Shown piece by piece: positions 35,041-47,072 of a stretch of DNA of 64,000 nt (position 1 is the first letter of the stretch; every line of letters starts with the position of its first letter). Under the pieces are notes generated by a model. That model was given only the letters and a program-made list of their open reading frames with translations, made no database searches and was not told the DNA's origin. Source of the DNA: Blasia pusilla. Taxonomy: Eukaryota; Marchantiophyta; Marchantiopsida; Blasiales. The DNA is taken from NCBI GenBank assembly GCA_050084515.1, contig CM114274.1, positions 32,550,001 to 32,614,000 on the forward strand, given 5' to 3'. A program made the position numbers and the translations under genes.

Positions 35041-35582
35041 GTTTGTTTCCTATGTACGTTCTTGGGTTTGGATTGCTTCTTTCAAAAAATTTTATGGGCT
35101 TGGATTCATTCTTTGGAAAAAAAATGATGACTTTTGGATTCTTAGGTTGATGTGGTGAATATTGAATCTATCGTGGCAAGGTGTGTGGCTTTGGGCACAT
35201 TGCGCTTTGTAGTGGCTCTTAGGTGTCTGTTTTGTTTGAGCCGTAAATTCCCACATTTGATGTTTCATGAACTTTGCTCTCTATTTGGATGAAACTTGCA
35301 TGGATTGGCGTACCTTTTCTCTTGGTTTTTTCTTGTTGCTATGCTTACTACTCAAGCATCCCAACAAAAAATGCTTACTCCCAAATTCCTTGAAAGTACG
35401 GGTGGATTTGCAGAGTTAGTTATTTGCTGAAATGATAGCTGTAGTGTAGTTTTATGTCTTGCAAGTTCTCAATCACAAAAGCATATTTCACATGCCACAT
35501 TATCAATATGATGGAGTTGCTTTGCTTATGGGTATCATAACCTCTTAATGGAAATCCTCATAGCGGAGCTGAAATATATGAG

Positions 35583-35770
<188 letters not shown>

Positions 35771-36239
35771 ACCATCCTTCAGAGCTGAGTTGCACAAAAA
35801 GATATTCATGTAGATTGGCTGAATTTTGTCTCTATAAAAAAAGACCCTTGGAATTAAAGAAGATGTCCCTGTAATGTTTGTAGAGGACGGAACAAGGATT
35901 AAGGAGAGGCTTAGGTGAGTGTTTGAGATTCAATTTTACAAATTATTAGACATTGAATGATTTTTTCCTTATGGATAAATCCTAGAATTTTAGAGTCATG
36001 TGCGAAAGTTGGAAGGCCAAGTATGATATCTTGATTGGTTTTTTTGGGCCTAAAGAGGCACACTAGTGTTCATATGGAATTGAAGTACTAGTTGGGTAGA
36101 GTGATAAGTTATCAAAAAATTTAAAGTACTTTCCAAGGTTATTGTAAAGGCATGTATGCTATAGTTATCATTGAGAATCCTCTTCATGAGTCTAATATGC
36201 CTAAATTGGTCTGTTGGGTTATTGCCACGTGTAACAAGT

Positions 36240-38120
36240 TCACTACAGATTGAGTGAGACAACATTGCATACACTTGAAAGCAATATGGGATGAGTTTTT
36301 TCAAGTTGATGTCGGGCCTTTATTAGGACATGCAAGTGACAAGGATGTCCATTGTAAAAAAACAATGATGGAGGATTTTAGGGGTGTTAACTCTACTACA
36401 TCTAGGTACAGTATGGGGTGGGAAGGATGGGAGTATTTTGTCTCAGTTCTTCCTAATGGTAATATGTATGGCTTTGGAGACCAGGATGCACCTCACAATT
36501 GGAAGACAGCAATTAATGCATCGGATAGATGCTCAACTACTTGTGTCTTTGGAGATCAGCATGCATCTCTATCATATGTGACAAACGTCTATAATCACTA
36601 AAAAATTCATGAGCATGGCTTAAAGTGGGATAATGTGAATAGGACTAATAGGCATAATTGCTTCAAAGAGAGTGCAAGCTTGTTTGCAAGATATGTACGA
36701 GAGAATGGATGTTCATTATGACAAAAGCCTAGCTAGGGACCCAACTATACTTAGAGGTTTATGGTGATTAGATTGATATTTTCTTCTCAATTAAGCATGA
36801 CTTGAGGATTCGTGTAGTTTTGGCATCTAAAGTCTCGTGGTTTTTTTTTTACTTTGGAGACTTTGGATGGGACATAGTGATCTTTCTGTGATATGGAGTG
36901 TAGGATCTGTGAGAGAGAAGAACATGATATCAATGCAATATTTCCATGATATTAACATGTCTTGTCATTTTGTTGTATTCTAATATGTGCTTTCCATGAC
37001 AAGTATCCATACTTGTAAGTTCCAATTCATTTCCTAAGATCTGACTGTTGTGAGATCCCCTTTAGTAAGGTAAGTGGAATGAGTGGCCATGAACGCAACT
37101 ATGATTTTGGGTCTTTTTTGGATAGTGTAGTGGGATTTAATTCTCTGTTTGACTTGGAATTTGGACCAGAAGGATTAAAGATTGGCCGGTCTCACCCAAA
37201 GCAAGATCATTTGTGGAGAATTCTCCATCCGTTACGTGTAGGAGAAGATGCTCCTAACCTTTTTGACTATTCATTGATTCAGACTAATGAGCTTGTAGTT
37301 GATGCCCTTAAAGAGGGTTTGGATGAAGCAAAATCAATATTGAGCAAGTTGAATATATCTCCTAGGTCCTCTTTGCTTACAGTTTAGAGGCGATGATGGT
37401 TGCATCCACGGGATATGGAGGCAGATACATGGCCTTATTCTGATGTTATGAATAAGGTAGTTGTAAGTGATGACTCTGAGGATTTCATAGAACACAGACT
37501 AACAATGGGCCCTTGTCCACCCAAGGAGTCTAGTTCTGATGAAACAAAAGTTGAGGATCCAATTCCAAAGAATTTGAAAAGTCTTGATGTGTGGGAAAGT
37601 GATGCATGAACCTCTATTTATTCTAGAGTGATTGGTGAGGACTTGGCTGGGGATGTAGTTAACAATCCATCCATAGAGATAGAATTATTGGGACATGAGG
37701 TAAGGCATGTATTCAGTTCAATTTTGCAAGAGTGCACATATGAAGTTTCTTGTCGAGTTATGCCTACTGTGACATTTCAGGACGGAATATACTTCAAATC
37801 TACTCTAGTGAGTGATTGGACCTACATTCCTTTCATTTCTAAAGATAGGCTAACAAAGATGTCACAGAAAAAATATTACACTATAAGTAAGGTAAAAGAA
37901 CCAACTAAACTAGATTGCCCTACTTGTAATGTTGACATTAGAAGTGATATAGTTGTTTTGTCTCAGTCTACTATACAAGTTGACCCTTGTACCAGATCAA
38001 GTAAGTCAAAGAAGAGAATAACAAAAGAGCTAGATGAGACCAGAGTAGGCCCTCCAAAGGAGTTTTGGTTAGGCCGCATTCTATTCATCAAACATAAATA
38101 TGGTAATCAATGAGGTAGAT
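36240..38120 (+). pseudogene. Unidentified coding relic
   Basis: A chain of plus-strand frames (36254-36601, 37079-37387, 37400-37609, 37628-38113) has normal protein-like composition and runs on with few stops between them. Visible pieces include EGWEYFVSVLPNGNMYGFGD, a Cys pair in KLDCPTCNVD and Lys-rich SSKSKKRITKEL. I do not recognise the family. The constant strand and the lone stops suggest one former protein of about 500 or more residues, perhaps transposon-borne. Confidence 0.4.
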
Positions 38121-38885
38121 ATAGATCTCCTATTGATCTTTTGTTCATGCCTGTCTTGAAACACGTGCAAACAGGAAATATTTTTCAGATATTGTGCAAC
38201 TAGTATCGACGCTCAAGTAAGAGCAACATCTTGTTCACATAGGATACATGTGATGGCCAATATATTGATATTCAAATGGCGATTTCAAATGTGAGCTTGT
38301 CCATGAAGCCAAGTCTTACATCCAAGATATATGAATTGGATAACGGTGATTTATAAGTGGTCAATGATTACATCCGTAATGTGTCATCTTCTGCCAAGTG
38401 ATGGGCATGTTATAGTGTCAAGTTATTTTTTGAGATTACGATAGGCTAGTTTTGGAGATGATAGGTTAGGGGGATGACAACGTGGCCATATGAGCATTTT
38501 GCTCATACTAAGGTTTCATTCCTCTCCGTCGTAGGTGCCAAAGTAATGGGGAAAGTGGAAGTTGGACTAAACATCCAATCAGTGGAAACACGCAGATAAT
38601 TACCCCTCAGATACTATTACTATGTTTGGTAGTGGCTTGGGTATCACTAAAGACTGTTATCAAGTGCAACAACACAAGACCGCCACGTGAAGGGGTACTT
38701 ACTTTACCTTCAAGCTCCTGAATAAATTAAGGATAAAAATTTACTAAACAAAATATAGGGGTCATAATTTTTTAAAACTCATAGATTTAAAGTAAGTATA
38801 GAGGAAGAATTTTTTTCACTTATCAATTAAGGTTTTCCCATCCCAAAACATCGTAGGTGATGTAGGAGGTATACATAGATTGTCC
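38121..38885. other. Intergenic, nothing recognised
   Basis: AT-rich, stop-dense in all frames. A C-run of 11 lies at 38884-38894 at the edge of Gypsy copy D. Confidence 0.4.
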
Positions 38886-39815
38886 CCCCCCCCCTCGAGA
38901 CGGTAATACGTCCTACTTTATTCGGGAGCACAACCCTCGATGTTAGAGTAGGCGGCATGTCAGGCATTGGGATTACGGAAAGGAGACATTGAGCATTGTC
39001 CCTTTTAGATACAAACCTCTATTGGAGGCATATCACCCACGTAGTACATGACTCGATAGGAGTCAGTGAATATATTCTAGCTAGAGCATGAGTTGGATAG
39101 TGTAATGGTGCACACTCGGGAAATTACGATATCGATAGAGTCATATGATGTGTTAGTAGGGAGTACGATATTGTACCCCCTTGGTTTTATCCTTGATTTT
39201 TTGGAGGCGACGGTTTCTTATCAGCCACGATGACAAATAGGCAATGGATGGGTGAGCCATTTACCGGTATAGTTTGCAAGGCATAGTGATGGTTGGCGGT
39301 GTGACGATATGTTGATCACGTTGGAAACTTTCACAGGTGGTGTAAGATGATCACGAGAGTTATGGGAGAGGAGCACCAATGCGGAGGACATTCGCATAGT
39401 GGATAGTCCCTTGAAGAGACATGCCAAGGTCGATTTCTCTTCCTATGGTGCGAAGACGTCTTTACCATTCTGGGTATGAGCCTTGGGGTTATAGAGGAGT
39501 GCAGATCGACGAGCTTATGAGGCAGGCATGGAGTCGTGTTTGTGTCTTGGAGTAGAAAAAGTCAAGTAATGGTCGTGCTCTTTAAGTGGAGACTTGATAT
39601 CTTTAGGTACCACATGTGTTGTGGGACAACGCTTGGAGCAAGGAACAAGAGTGTTAGATCTCTTTGGAGGGATCAACACGGATGGTAGCTGCATTGCTGT
39701 GGGGATCCCAGCACCGATGGTGCTAGATGTGTGTAGAGGAGTAGATGATATCAGGTAGATGTGATGTCTGCTATGTAGAGTTAGGCAGATCAGATTGCTA
39801 GCTAGGGGGTGGTTA
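38886..39815 (+). pseudogene. Gypsy copy D, internally deleted
   Basis: The sequence at 38930-39240 matches the protease remnant of copy A (ILYPLGFILDF and neighbours). 39420-39640 matches the region before the copy C methyltransferase. Motif I (VLDLFGGI) is still readable at about 39654-39678. A few tens of bases later the sequence jumps to the end of the PHD region (gatgtgtgtagaggagtag), so the rest of the methyltransferase, RT, RNase H and integrase were deleted in one step. Confidence 0.7.
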
Positions 39816-40464
39816 TGTGGTCTTGATATATATGTATGAGTGTATTTCCTTTATGGGTGGATCAACCTATGTATTGACAAGATCGGTATTGTGTGGTGTG
39901 TAGATGTGACCAACCATATCGATTGTGTAGCGATGTGTATGAGCACAAAAACTCTCACATCTTAGTTTATTGACAAGTAGAGTTCTATCGTGTCAATGAC
40001 ATACATGGTCAATGGGTTTTTTGCTTGTAACTTTATCCTGAGATGTTCAATGAGGTTGGCGACAAGTCCTTTGCGTTGAAAATGTCGTTTATGGAGATTT
40101 CCCCATTGTGGTCTTAGTCAATTAATAGGTGATCCGTAGACCGAGTCAATGGTCTACGGGTCACCTATGGGAGAGATGGCTTTCCCAAGCTATCTCTTTC
40201 TCATATTGAGCCTTAGGAGCACCTCTCTTGTCTGTGTATGTAGGAACTAGGGTGCTAGCGTCTAGATTTCTTCATATTTCATGAGTGGAGTTTTAGGCCA
40301 TGTGAGCCATTTTTACTTTGATTTTGTTGTGTGGTCTCAACATATATGTGTGAGTGTATTTCATTTTTGGGTGGACCGACACGTATGTTGGGAAGATTTG
40401 TGTTGTTTGGTGTGTATATATGACCAACGATGTGGATTTTGTAACAACGTGTATGCGCACAACA
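39816..40464 (+). repeat. 3' LTR of Gypsy copy D
   Basis: It begins TGTGGTCTTG after a purine run (gctagggggtgg) and ends GCGCACAACA. The first about 135 bp recur at the end (40325-40464). The inner start TCTCACAT at 39953 corresponds to TGTCACAT of copy C. A near-perfect inverted repeat (about 40128-40172) takes the place of the promoter hairpin in copy C. Confidence 0.72.
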
Positions 40465-41394
40465 TAGTATTGATTCTTATGGGCAAGACATTGGTCTTTT
40501 ATGGATATTCTTCTCCCACTTTTCATGTCCCCAATTTGATATCTTCTACTTGCAAGCACGTTTCCTCTTCCAAATTCAATGGCCATCAATATTGAATTTT
40601 GAAGTTGTTGTCGTCCCCAACTACAACTTGTCCCATCTATATAGGATACTTGTATGACAAAATCTCCAATTGTAATATCTACAATAATTCCATCATAACA
40701 TTCAATTAACCCATTACCAATTCTCATTCTAAGCCAAGCAAGGCCTGTAAAAATATTGAGGATCAATATTCCTCACATTTCCAAACCTAATAGGTACATA
40801 TCCACTTTGTTTTGTTACAAGCCAATTTTTTCAAATTTCTTCGAAAATTTCAATTATTTTTCAGGGGCTACCAAATCCATATTCTATTCAATGTTTGTCC
40901 AAAACATAATCTTGTGCATTTTTTATTTCTTTCTTCTCCTTTCAAAGATGCATTTTCTTCCATATTTCCGTGAGGAAATAAGTGATCCAATTCCTCAATA
41001 ATCTTCCTCCATTGATGTGGTTGGAACTCCACTTTCCATATAATTTGATTCCATGTTATCGACACACATAATATATTGAGAACAATTTTAGAATAAATGT
41101 AATGCAAATAATGCCACATCCATCACGGAACTCAATTGAGTGTCCGATGGAGTGGAGAGTTCAATAGAAAGCAACCATGTGCGCCGCTATCTCTATCTAG
41201 GGGACAAAGGAGCTATTTTTTATGGTTAGGTATCATAACTTGTGAAAGGTTATTGGTCTATTTTCCAACATGGTACTTGGGACCTCTAATGAACGCATGA
41301 CAATGATGACACCGCATTTTGCCATTATGAATGGGGTGTTTTTTGAAAGCCTAACAAGTGGAGAGTTACCATTCCATGCCTTTGGAAGCATGTA
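40465..41394 (-). other. Possible coding remnant and AT-rich DNA
   Basis: A minus-strand frame (40766 to about 40465) reads like a retroelement piece (GLIECYDGIIVDITIGDF) and is cut by the copy D LTR. No family is assigned. The rest holds nothing I can support. Confidence 0.3.
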
Positions 41395-41859
41395 CTAATT
41401 TTGGAGTTCCTAAGGCTTCCTATTCCTAAACGGTGCCGTCTATTAAAATATCCCGGGACTACAAGCCGTCCCCGGCGGTCGACTAAAAAACCCAGTATAC
41501 AAAAATGAAATTCTGGCCGAATCTGAGTTTGCCTCGGTTCTGACACAAAGGATGGGAAATATTTGTATTTTTCCTAGCCAGGTTACCGGGACTACGCCAA
41601 TTTACAACCCGTTTGTGGTCAGTGTCGGCCCAGCTTCAAGCTTCAATTTGTACGTGCACTTCGAATAATACCCCGGGCCTGCGTGTAGTTGCTTGCTCAG
41701 TCACGGAGCGCCCGATTTGTGGTGATCCCGAATTCAAGAGTACGTCTGATACGAGGTATCACAATTTGGACCTCTTTTATCACTTTTTTATATTCTCTTT
41801 TTTTTTGGCGTCATATTTATTGATAAATTTTTGGTTTACGCGCATTAGTCGCTACTTAT

Positions 41860-41901
41860 GCGACAAGGAATTTCGCTACCTTAGGACAGTTAGAGTACGG
41901 A
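41860..41901 (+). pseudogene. rrn23: rrn23 fragment
   Basis: It matches the universally conserved 23S stretch CGACAAGGAATTTCGCTACC and continues TTAGGAC-GTTA, with small changes after it. Confidence 0.8.
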
Positions 41902-42198
41902 ATCTACCCGTCATTTTTTCCAATTAAATTGTTAATTATTCACTAAATTTTGACAAATAAGCGGATAATCCCTTATTCTTACAAAGAGACTTTGGACCCT
42001 GTTCGGTTGACTGATCTCCCAAAAGCCCAGGCCTTTTTTTATTTCATTTGAAGCATCAATAACACCGAAAAACCGAATGTACCTACACCCCCTTCTAATC
42101 TTTAGAGGGTTTTTTTTTCGAAGAATGGCATAACCAAATAATTGCTTAGCCAATGATGGATTTCTTCTGGTGGAGCACGTATGCAAGAAGGAACATTA

Positions 42199-42282
42199 AG
42201 TGACTTTGGGTTATCTAGACATTTACTTCGTCAAATGGCTCATGCAGGTTTATTACCTGGAGTTACTAAATCTAGTTGGTTA
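42199..42282 (+). pseudogene. rps14: rps14 C-terminal fragment
   Basis: Translates to [19 protein letters not shown] and then GVTKSSW, the conserved C-terminus of plastid ribosomal protein S14. One extra T after the final Trp removes the normal stop. Confidence 0.85.
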
Positions 42283-42450
42283 GTAATTTTAATTTGGTCG
42301 TATATATATATTTTTTGATCAAGTGCGTCCTTTTCAATCTATATCAGTCGATATAGAAAAAATGGCTACTTAGTCAACAGAGAATAACCAAGTAACGGCT
42401 TTTTTCTCTAGACCTAAAGGCCCAGAGTGCCCGCATGCTTTTTTAATTTG

Positions 42451-42522
42451 ACAGAAAAAACAATTCGTTTATTAGAAAAAAATCAATATAGTTTTGATGT
42501 CAATATTGACTCAACTAAAACA
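42451..42522 (+). pseudogene. rpl23: rpl23 fragment
   Basis: Translates to TEKTIRLLEKNQYSFDVN and then IDSTKT, the N-terminal third of plastid ribosomal protein L23. Confidence 0.82.
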
Positions 42523-42532
42523 GTCTTTTTCT

Positions 42533-42562
42533 AGGAGGTCTACATCCATTGTGTGGCATAGG
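42533..42562 (-). pseudogene. rps11: rps11 C-terminal fragment
   Basis: The reverse strand reads PMPHNGCRPP, the near-terminal signature of plastid S11, ten codons only. Confidence 0.75.
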
Positions 42563-42956
42563 CCCGAGCCGCTCGGGCCGCCCTTTTTATGCTACTACCA
42601 AATGTAGTGAGGTAGACCTTCGGTATCACCTTGGGGCAAGCCTACCAAAGGTGGACTTAATTCATTAACTAAAAAAAAATAAGATATTTGAGCCTAAAAA
42701 AATAGATTGTTGCATTTCTTTTGGAAGACTTAAACCCGAAGGGCCATAGGGTTCGGGTCTCGTGCCCTTTGGGCCCTGAAACTTCAAAGTCTATGCCCGC
42801 AGGCTCGTAGTGCTCGAGCATCTGATGTTCGTACAGCAGTATCTACAACTCTCTAAGGGTTCGGCTCAAGCCACTTTTTATTTTTGGCCCCACGGGCTTT
42901 TGTATCCCGGTGCTCGACATCGCCGAGGTCGTACACACTGCAATAACCCCTACTCT

Positions 42957-43026
42957 TGCCAAAGGTAGACTCACCAACCAATTACCCAATGCTTTGGGTA
43001 ATTGGTTGGTGAGTCTACCTTTGGCA
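42957..43026. repeat. Perfect hairpin, 32-bp arms, with nested hairpins after it
   Basis: Arms 42957-42988 and 42995-43026 are perfectly complementary with a 6-base loop. Directly downstream (43030-43090) ttttgtgcg / cgcacaaaa and gcgtagtcgcac / gtgcgactacgc form two more overlapping stem-loops. A motif from the same run, actacgccaatttac, also occurs at 41591. Confidence 0.92.
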
Positions 43027-43560
43027 AAATCGCAAAAAATTTTGTGCGGCGTAGTCGCACAAAACGATGTTCTGTGCGACTACGCCAATTTACTCTAGAA
43101 GCACTAACCTTGGAAAGAAAGTCTCCCAGTTGTCTTTAGCAACTTATCCCACGGATTCAGACCCGGAAAAAGCGCCCACTTTTCTTTTTGGTACGTTTTC
43201 TCTTTCTGGTAAGTAGACCGGATCACGATAGTCCTCCGGATGGTAAATGCAAGGGGACAAATAACGCCTTTTTTTGTCAGACAAAAAAATTTCCCGGCCC
43301 GTAGGGCCTCTCTCCACAGGAAAACAACCTTACGGCGAGGCGAGATTGAGGGGTCCTTGTCGTTCGCAGCTGGACTGTGGAAAGCCCAAGATCCATCATT
43401 ACCCTTTTCTTGTTTGGTGTGTGAATCGGATGTTCCCAATTAAGCTGCCGGAAAGAAAGGATCTAATGAAAATCAAAGCAAGGTGGCGAGATTCGGTGAT
43501 GAAGATCCCGCTTGAGAAGAGAGACGGCTTAAAATTGTCGAAGAAAAGGAGGTTTGCTGT

Positions 43561-43590
43561 GGACTAGGAGGGATTCGAACCCCCGACACC
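43561..43590 (-). pseudogene. trnR(ACG) 3' half
   Basis: The reverse strand reads GGTGTCGGGGGTTCGAATCC and continues CTCCTAGTCC, which is the variable loop, T-arm and acceptor of plastid trnR-ACG; the 5' half is absent. Confidence 0.6.
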
Positions 43591-44497
43591 TCCAACTGGA
43601 GAAATTATTTTTGGTGGAGACCAACTTTGATTGTTCAATTGTTTGACAACATAAACCTAACAACTTAACCCTGCTCTTTTCTTCTTGTGGGCCTTCGGAA
43701 CCTCCGGACCCAGAGCTTTGCCCTTGCACCAGCTGTCATATTGCCTGATTTCGATTTCTTTAGCTCGTAAGCTAGCCTAAATATCTCGGGGTCTAGTAGT
43801 TGCTCGTAATTGCATTTTGTCATGATAACTCTTCTTTTTTTCTTTTTGGAACTTAAAAACTCCTCCTATCTCCGGAGGCTTGATTTCTATCATAAGAGAC
43901 ACGATGCTCGGGGAACGAGAATGTTCTTGATGGAGTAGTGATACTTGCCTGCTTAGCGCGTTAAGCTACTATCAGGCATCCGCCCGGCGGCGAATACCGC
44001 GGACCCCAAGTTCCGATATTTAGGTCAGTGTCGTTTTTAGGTTCGAGTCATTGCACACCTTTGGTAACGCGAAATCTAAACTTGAATATTTCCTTTCGCT
44101 CCCGCTCTACGCCGGAGGCACGTTGAAAGAACGGTGCACTTTTTTTTATTAATAAAATTCAATTATGGAAAAAAAAATTTAATAAATAACTAATAGAAAA
44201 AAGTGCACAATATGCCTGCAGTATTCAAAATAGTTCAAAAAAACTTTTAACTTAGAATTTTATGACTATTTGAGCCGGATGACGGAAAACTCCACCAAAC
44301 TACCAATGATCATTGGAATATCAGACTGAACATACCAATAGTCACAAAATTCATATGGGCGAATTAAATTATGATCAAATAGCTTTAGGGCGCTTACCAA
44401 TATCAGTAGTTGAAGATATTTTATCGATCAATGGATTATTGATGGATTTATTAATGCAATTGGTATTTCAAGTTTTTTGGGCCCGGGACCAAAATAA

Positions 44498-44645
<148 letters not shown>

Positions 44646-44760
44646 AACATATCCTATTTTTGCACAACAGGGTTATGAAAACCCTAGCTTTGTTTTGATC
44701 AGGGTTATAATCTCGAATAAAAAAAACGAGCCTGAAGTGATTTCGTCCCTTTCGTCTAGG

Positions 44761-44793
44761 GGCTAACTCTGTGCCAGCAGCCGCGGTAAGACA
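44761..44793 (+). pseudogene. rrn16: rrn16 fragment (530 loop)
   Basis: GGCTAACTCTGTGCCAGCAG then CCGCGGTAAGAC is the plastid 16S 530-loop region. Confidence 0.85.
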
Positions 44794-44798
44794 TAAAT

Positions 44799-44882
44799 AT
44801 CAGGAGTCCATTGATGAAAAGGAACTAAAGACAGTGTTCCAGCCACAACAAAAGCAGCAAAAAAAACAGCGGAGATCAAGAG
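44799..44882 (-). pseudogene. ndhB: ndhB-like fragment
   Basis: The reverse strand reads AGTLSLVPFHQWTPD after a hydrophobic helix. PFHQWTPD is the signature of NdhB (NADH dehydrogenase-like subunit 2). A mitochondrial nad2 origin is less likely given the neighbours. Confidence 0.55.
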
Positions 44883-44969
44883 CTTCCTTGAACAAGCGTG
44901 CGGTCTAGAGCTGGGCCTGACGAGTGACCAATTACCCGCGACCTAATACAGCCTGAAATATACATACAA

Positions 44970-45275
44970 GTAGGCGCTGCTGAATCTTCTACCGGTACAT
45001 GGACTACAGTTATGACAAGTAGGTTTATGTATAGGATAACCCCGCTATTTCACCTTTTAGAAAAGGTCAAGCTTTCCGGATGGTACTGGAAATTATCTAC
45101 GAGGACTGGAACATGCCACTGAAAAATTCTACTAAGACAAAGATGAGCTACAGGCCGGCTTATTTTTGAATAAAACGAAACATAACTATTTGAATAAAAA
45201 GAAAAAAATAATAATAAACTAAAAACTAAAAAAATTGTTCCTGGAGAATCAAATCAATTTATTGCTTATGTCTTG
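44970..45275 (+). pseudogene. rbcL: rbcL, two pieces split by an insert
   Basis: 44970-45017 reads VGAAESSTGTWTTV, and 45237-45271 reads VPGESNQFIAYV. In rbcL these segments are separated by about 20 codons (WTDGLTSLDRYKG...); here they are in the right order but separated by about 220 bp of unrelated sequence with stops. Confidence 0.7.
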
Positions 45276-45565
45276 CCAGATGCCAGGACGGGTACTCCTG
45301 CCTTTATGAAATGAGAAATGACCGTGGTAGGGGGCTTCCACTCGAGTCTCGGAGGACTCCCCCGAAGAACTCAAGCCCACAGGCTCATAGATTTTTGAAA
45401 GGAAGTTATCTTTTATTATCAAACCCGTTTGGAGAAAGTTTGAAGCTGCAGAAACAAACGAAAATAGAAACTAGACGCAAAGCAATGCACACCAATGGTC
45501 GGAGACGTTAACCTTTCGCCCCCCTTCAAGGATCAGTCCTCTCCCGTTGGGAGAGTGCCCCTTGG

Positions 45566-45612
45566 GGTCGACCAAAGCGAGACACTCGACCAAAGGGAGA
45601 GGGTCGACCCCA
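45566..45612 (+). repeat. Dispersed GC-rich repeat, copy 1
   Basis: The unit ggtcgaccaaagcgagacac, followed by tcgaccaaagggagagggtcgacc, recurs at 46979-47036, where it is partly duplicated in tandem. Confidence 0.8.
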
Positions 45613-45640
45613 CGATTTAATAAATACTGAGTCGCAGCAT

Positions 45641-45693
45641 CAAGGTCAGGATTCGAACTTATGACCTCAAGGTTATGAGCCTTGCGAGCTACC
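45641..45693 (-). pseudogene. trnfM(CAU) fragment
   Basis: The reverse strand has GGTAGCTCGCAAGGCTCATA then ACCTTGAGGTC and a T-arm GTTCGAATCCT. This is the D-arm to T-arm part of plastid initiator tRNA with a CAU anticodon. Neither side of the acceptor stem pairs, so it is not functional. Confidence 0.75.
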
Positions 45694-45870
45694 AGAATCC
45701 CCTAAGCTTTAATACAAGGAGGAGGCTCTGCCGGTTCCTAGTAGCCTGGTCCGACAGCCCGCTGCTCTCTAATCATGGCCCTTATAGAGTTTTTATTGTG
45801 ACCAAAATAAATTAGTAGTAATGGGTTTTGTTAATATGTGCCAGATTCCACCAAAAATACAAATAGGCGT

Positions 45871-45903
<33 letters not shown>

Positions 45904-45904
45904 G
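45871..45904 (+). pseudogene. rrn23: rrn23 fragment
   Basis: ACAAGTACCGTGAGGGAAAG then GTGAAAAGAACCC is a conserved 23S domain I stretch. Confidence 0.82.
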
Positions 45905-46115
45905 ATAACCCTCTTTCGGCTAACCTAGCCTGCTCCGTCCCTCGGGACGTCTTCTCGGCAACCTGGGTTAGGGGTCACAGACTCCCCTTCTGAACGACAA
46001 GTTCCCAATTTAGGTTAGATTTTCTATTTATTTTTTTACGTGCCTCGCCCTTCATAGATCGTGTAACTTTCGAACCTACGAGTTTTTAAAAAATAAAACT
46101 AAAGAAAGTTCGCAA

Positions 46116-46118
46116 GAA

Positions 46119-46157
<39 letters not shown>

Positions 46158-46158
46158 C
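46116..46158 (+). pseudogene. rrn16: rrn16 fragment (900 region)
   Basis: AAACTCAAAGGAATTGACGG then GGGCCCGCACAAGCGGT is the universal 16S sequence used for broad-range primers. It lies 1.3 kb from the 530-loop piece with foreign sequence between. Confidence 0.88.
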
Positions 46159-46660
46159 CCGATCTGTTATAATTCCTCGAGAAGCTTTTCTGATTTCCTT
46201 ACCCGCCTGGGCTTTAGCCCGTTTACTAGCTGTCTTCAGTTTGTATTTTAAAGCGAGAGTCAGGGGTCTAAGCCAGGAGCCATTTCTAAACCAGGACATC
46301 TTATACGCGTTTGTGCCGCCGCTGTTGTAAAAATATTTTATTTGCTGCCTTCGGCTCAAATAGCGCCTCGGGCCGGCTGATGCGCGCCGTTACCCAGTTG
46401 AAATAGTTACTTACGGCTGTGGTTATACTAGAAGTGAGCTTCAAGCTAATATGAAGTGAATAGAAAATAAACATAAGTTATCTATCTCTTGGGACGCAAC
46501 GAATTCTAGGAGAATAGCGCCCCCTTGTTCAACAGTGACCCTAAATTTGCACAGGGTCGGAAGGACCGGATATGGCTTGACGACGCACACGAAACCCGGC
46601 AGGTCTCGTGTCTTTTGGACCAAAAAAGTGGACCCGTTGATTCTTTTCGCTCAACCTGGG

Positions 46661-46723
46661 ACTCTGGCTTTAGGATTAGCATTAATTTTGTTTATTGGTT
46701 TAAATAAAATACAACTTATTTAA
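46661..46723 (+). pseudogene. petL: petL C-terminal fragment
   Basis: Ends LALILFIGLNKIQLI then TAA, the conserved tail of the cytochrome b6f subunit PetL. The N-terminus is replaced by unrelated sequence. Confidence 0.75.
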
Positions 46724-46978
46724 ATAAATTTAAAAGGATCTAAAAATTTCATTGCCTCCAGTTAACTTGAAAACGAATCCATAGCACCTAATACTAAATT
46801 AGTTTAAATGTAAAAAAGTTACATAGTGTCTAATTCTCTTTGAGAAAGGGCTTGATTTCTTTAAGCGCCGAGTGAACACCTCGGTTAGGTCTGAACCCGT
46901 GGGCTACGTTAAGATAATTATCGTATTTCTAAGTAAAAGAGTAAGATATTTGTGAAGAAACAGTAAACAGTGGACATT

Positions 46979-47036
46979 GCGAGACACTCGACCAAAGGGA
47001 GAGGGTCGACCAAAGCGAGACACTCGACCAAAGGGA
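46979..47036 (+). repeat. Dispersed GC-rich repeat, copy 2
   Basis: Contains gcgagacactcgaccaaagg twice, separated by gagagggtcgaccaaa; same unit as at 45566-45612. It runs into the cemA fragment. Confidence 0.8.
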
Positions 47037-47072
47037 TCAATCAAACGGACCACAAAGGACTCACCCCGACCC

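Noticed and set aside
42957-43026. Rho-independent terminator
   Set aside because: The perfect stem would fit, but there is no U-run directly after it and no gene ending before it; it is better described as a palindrome.
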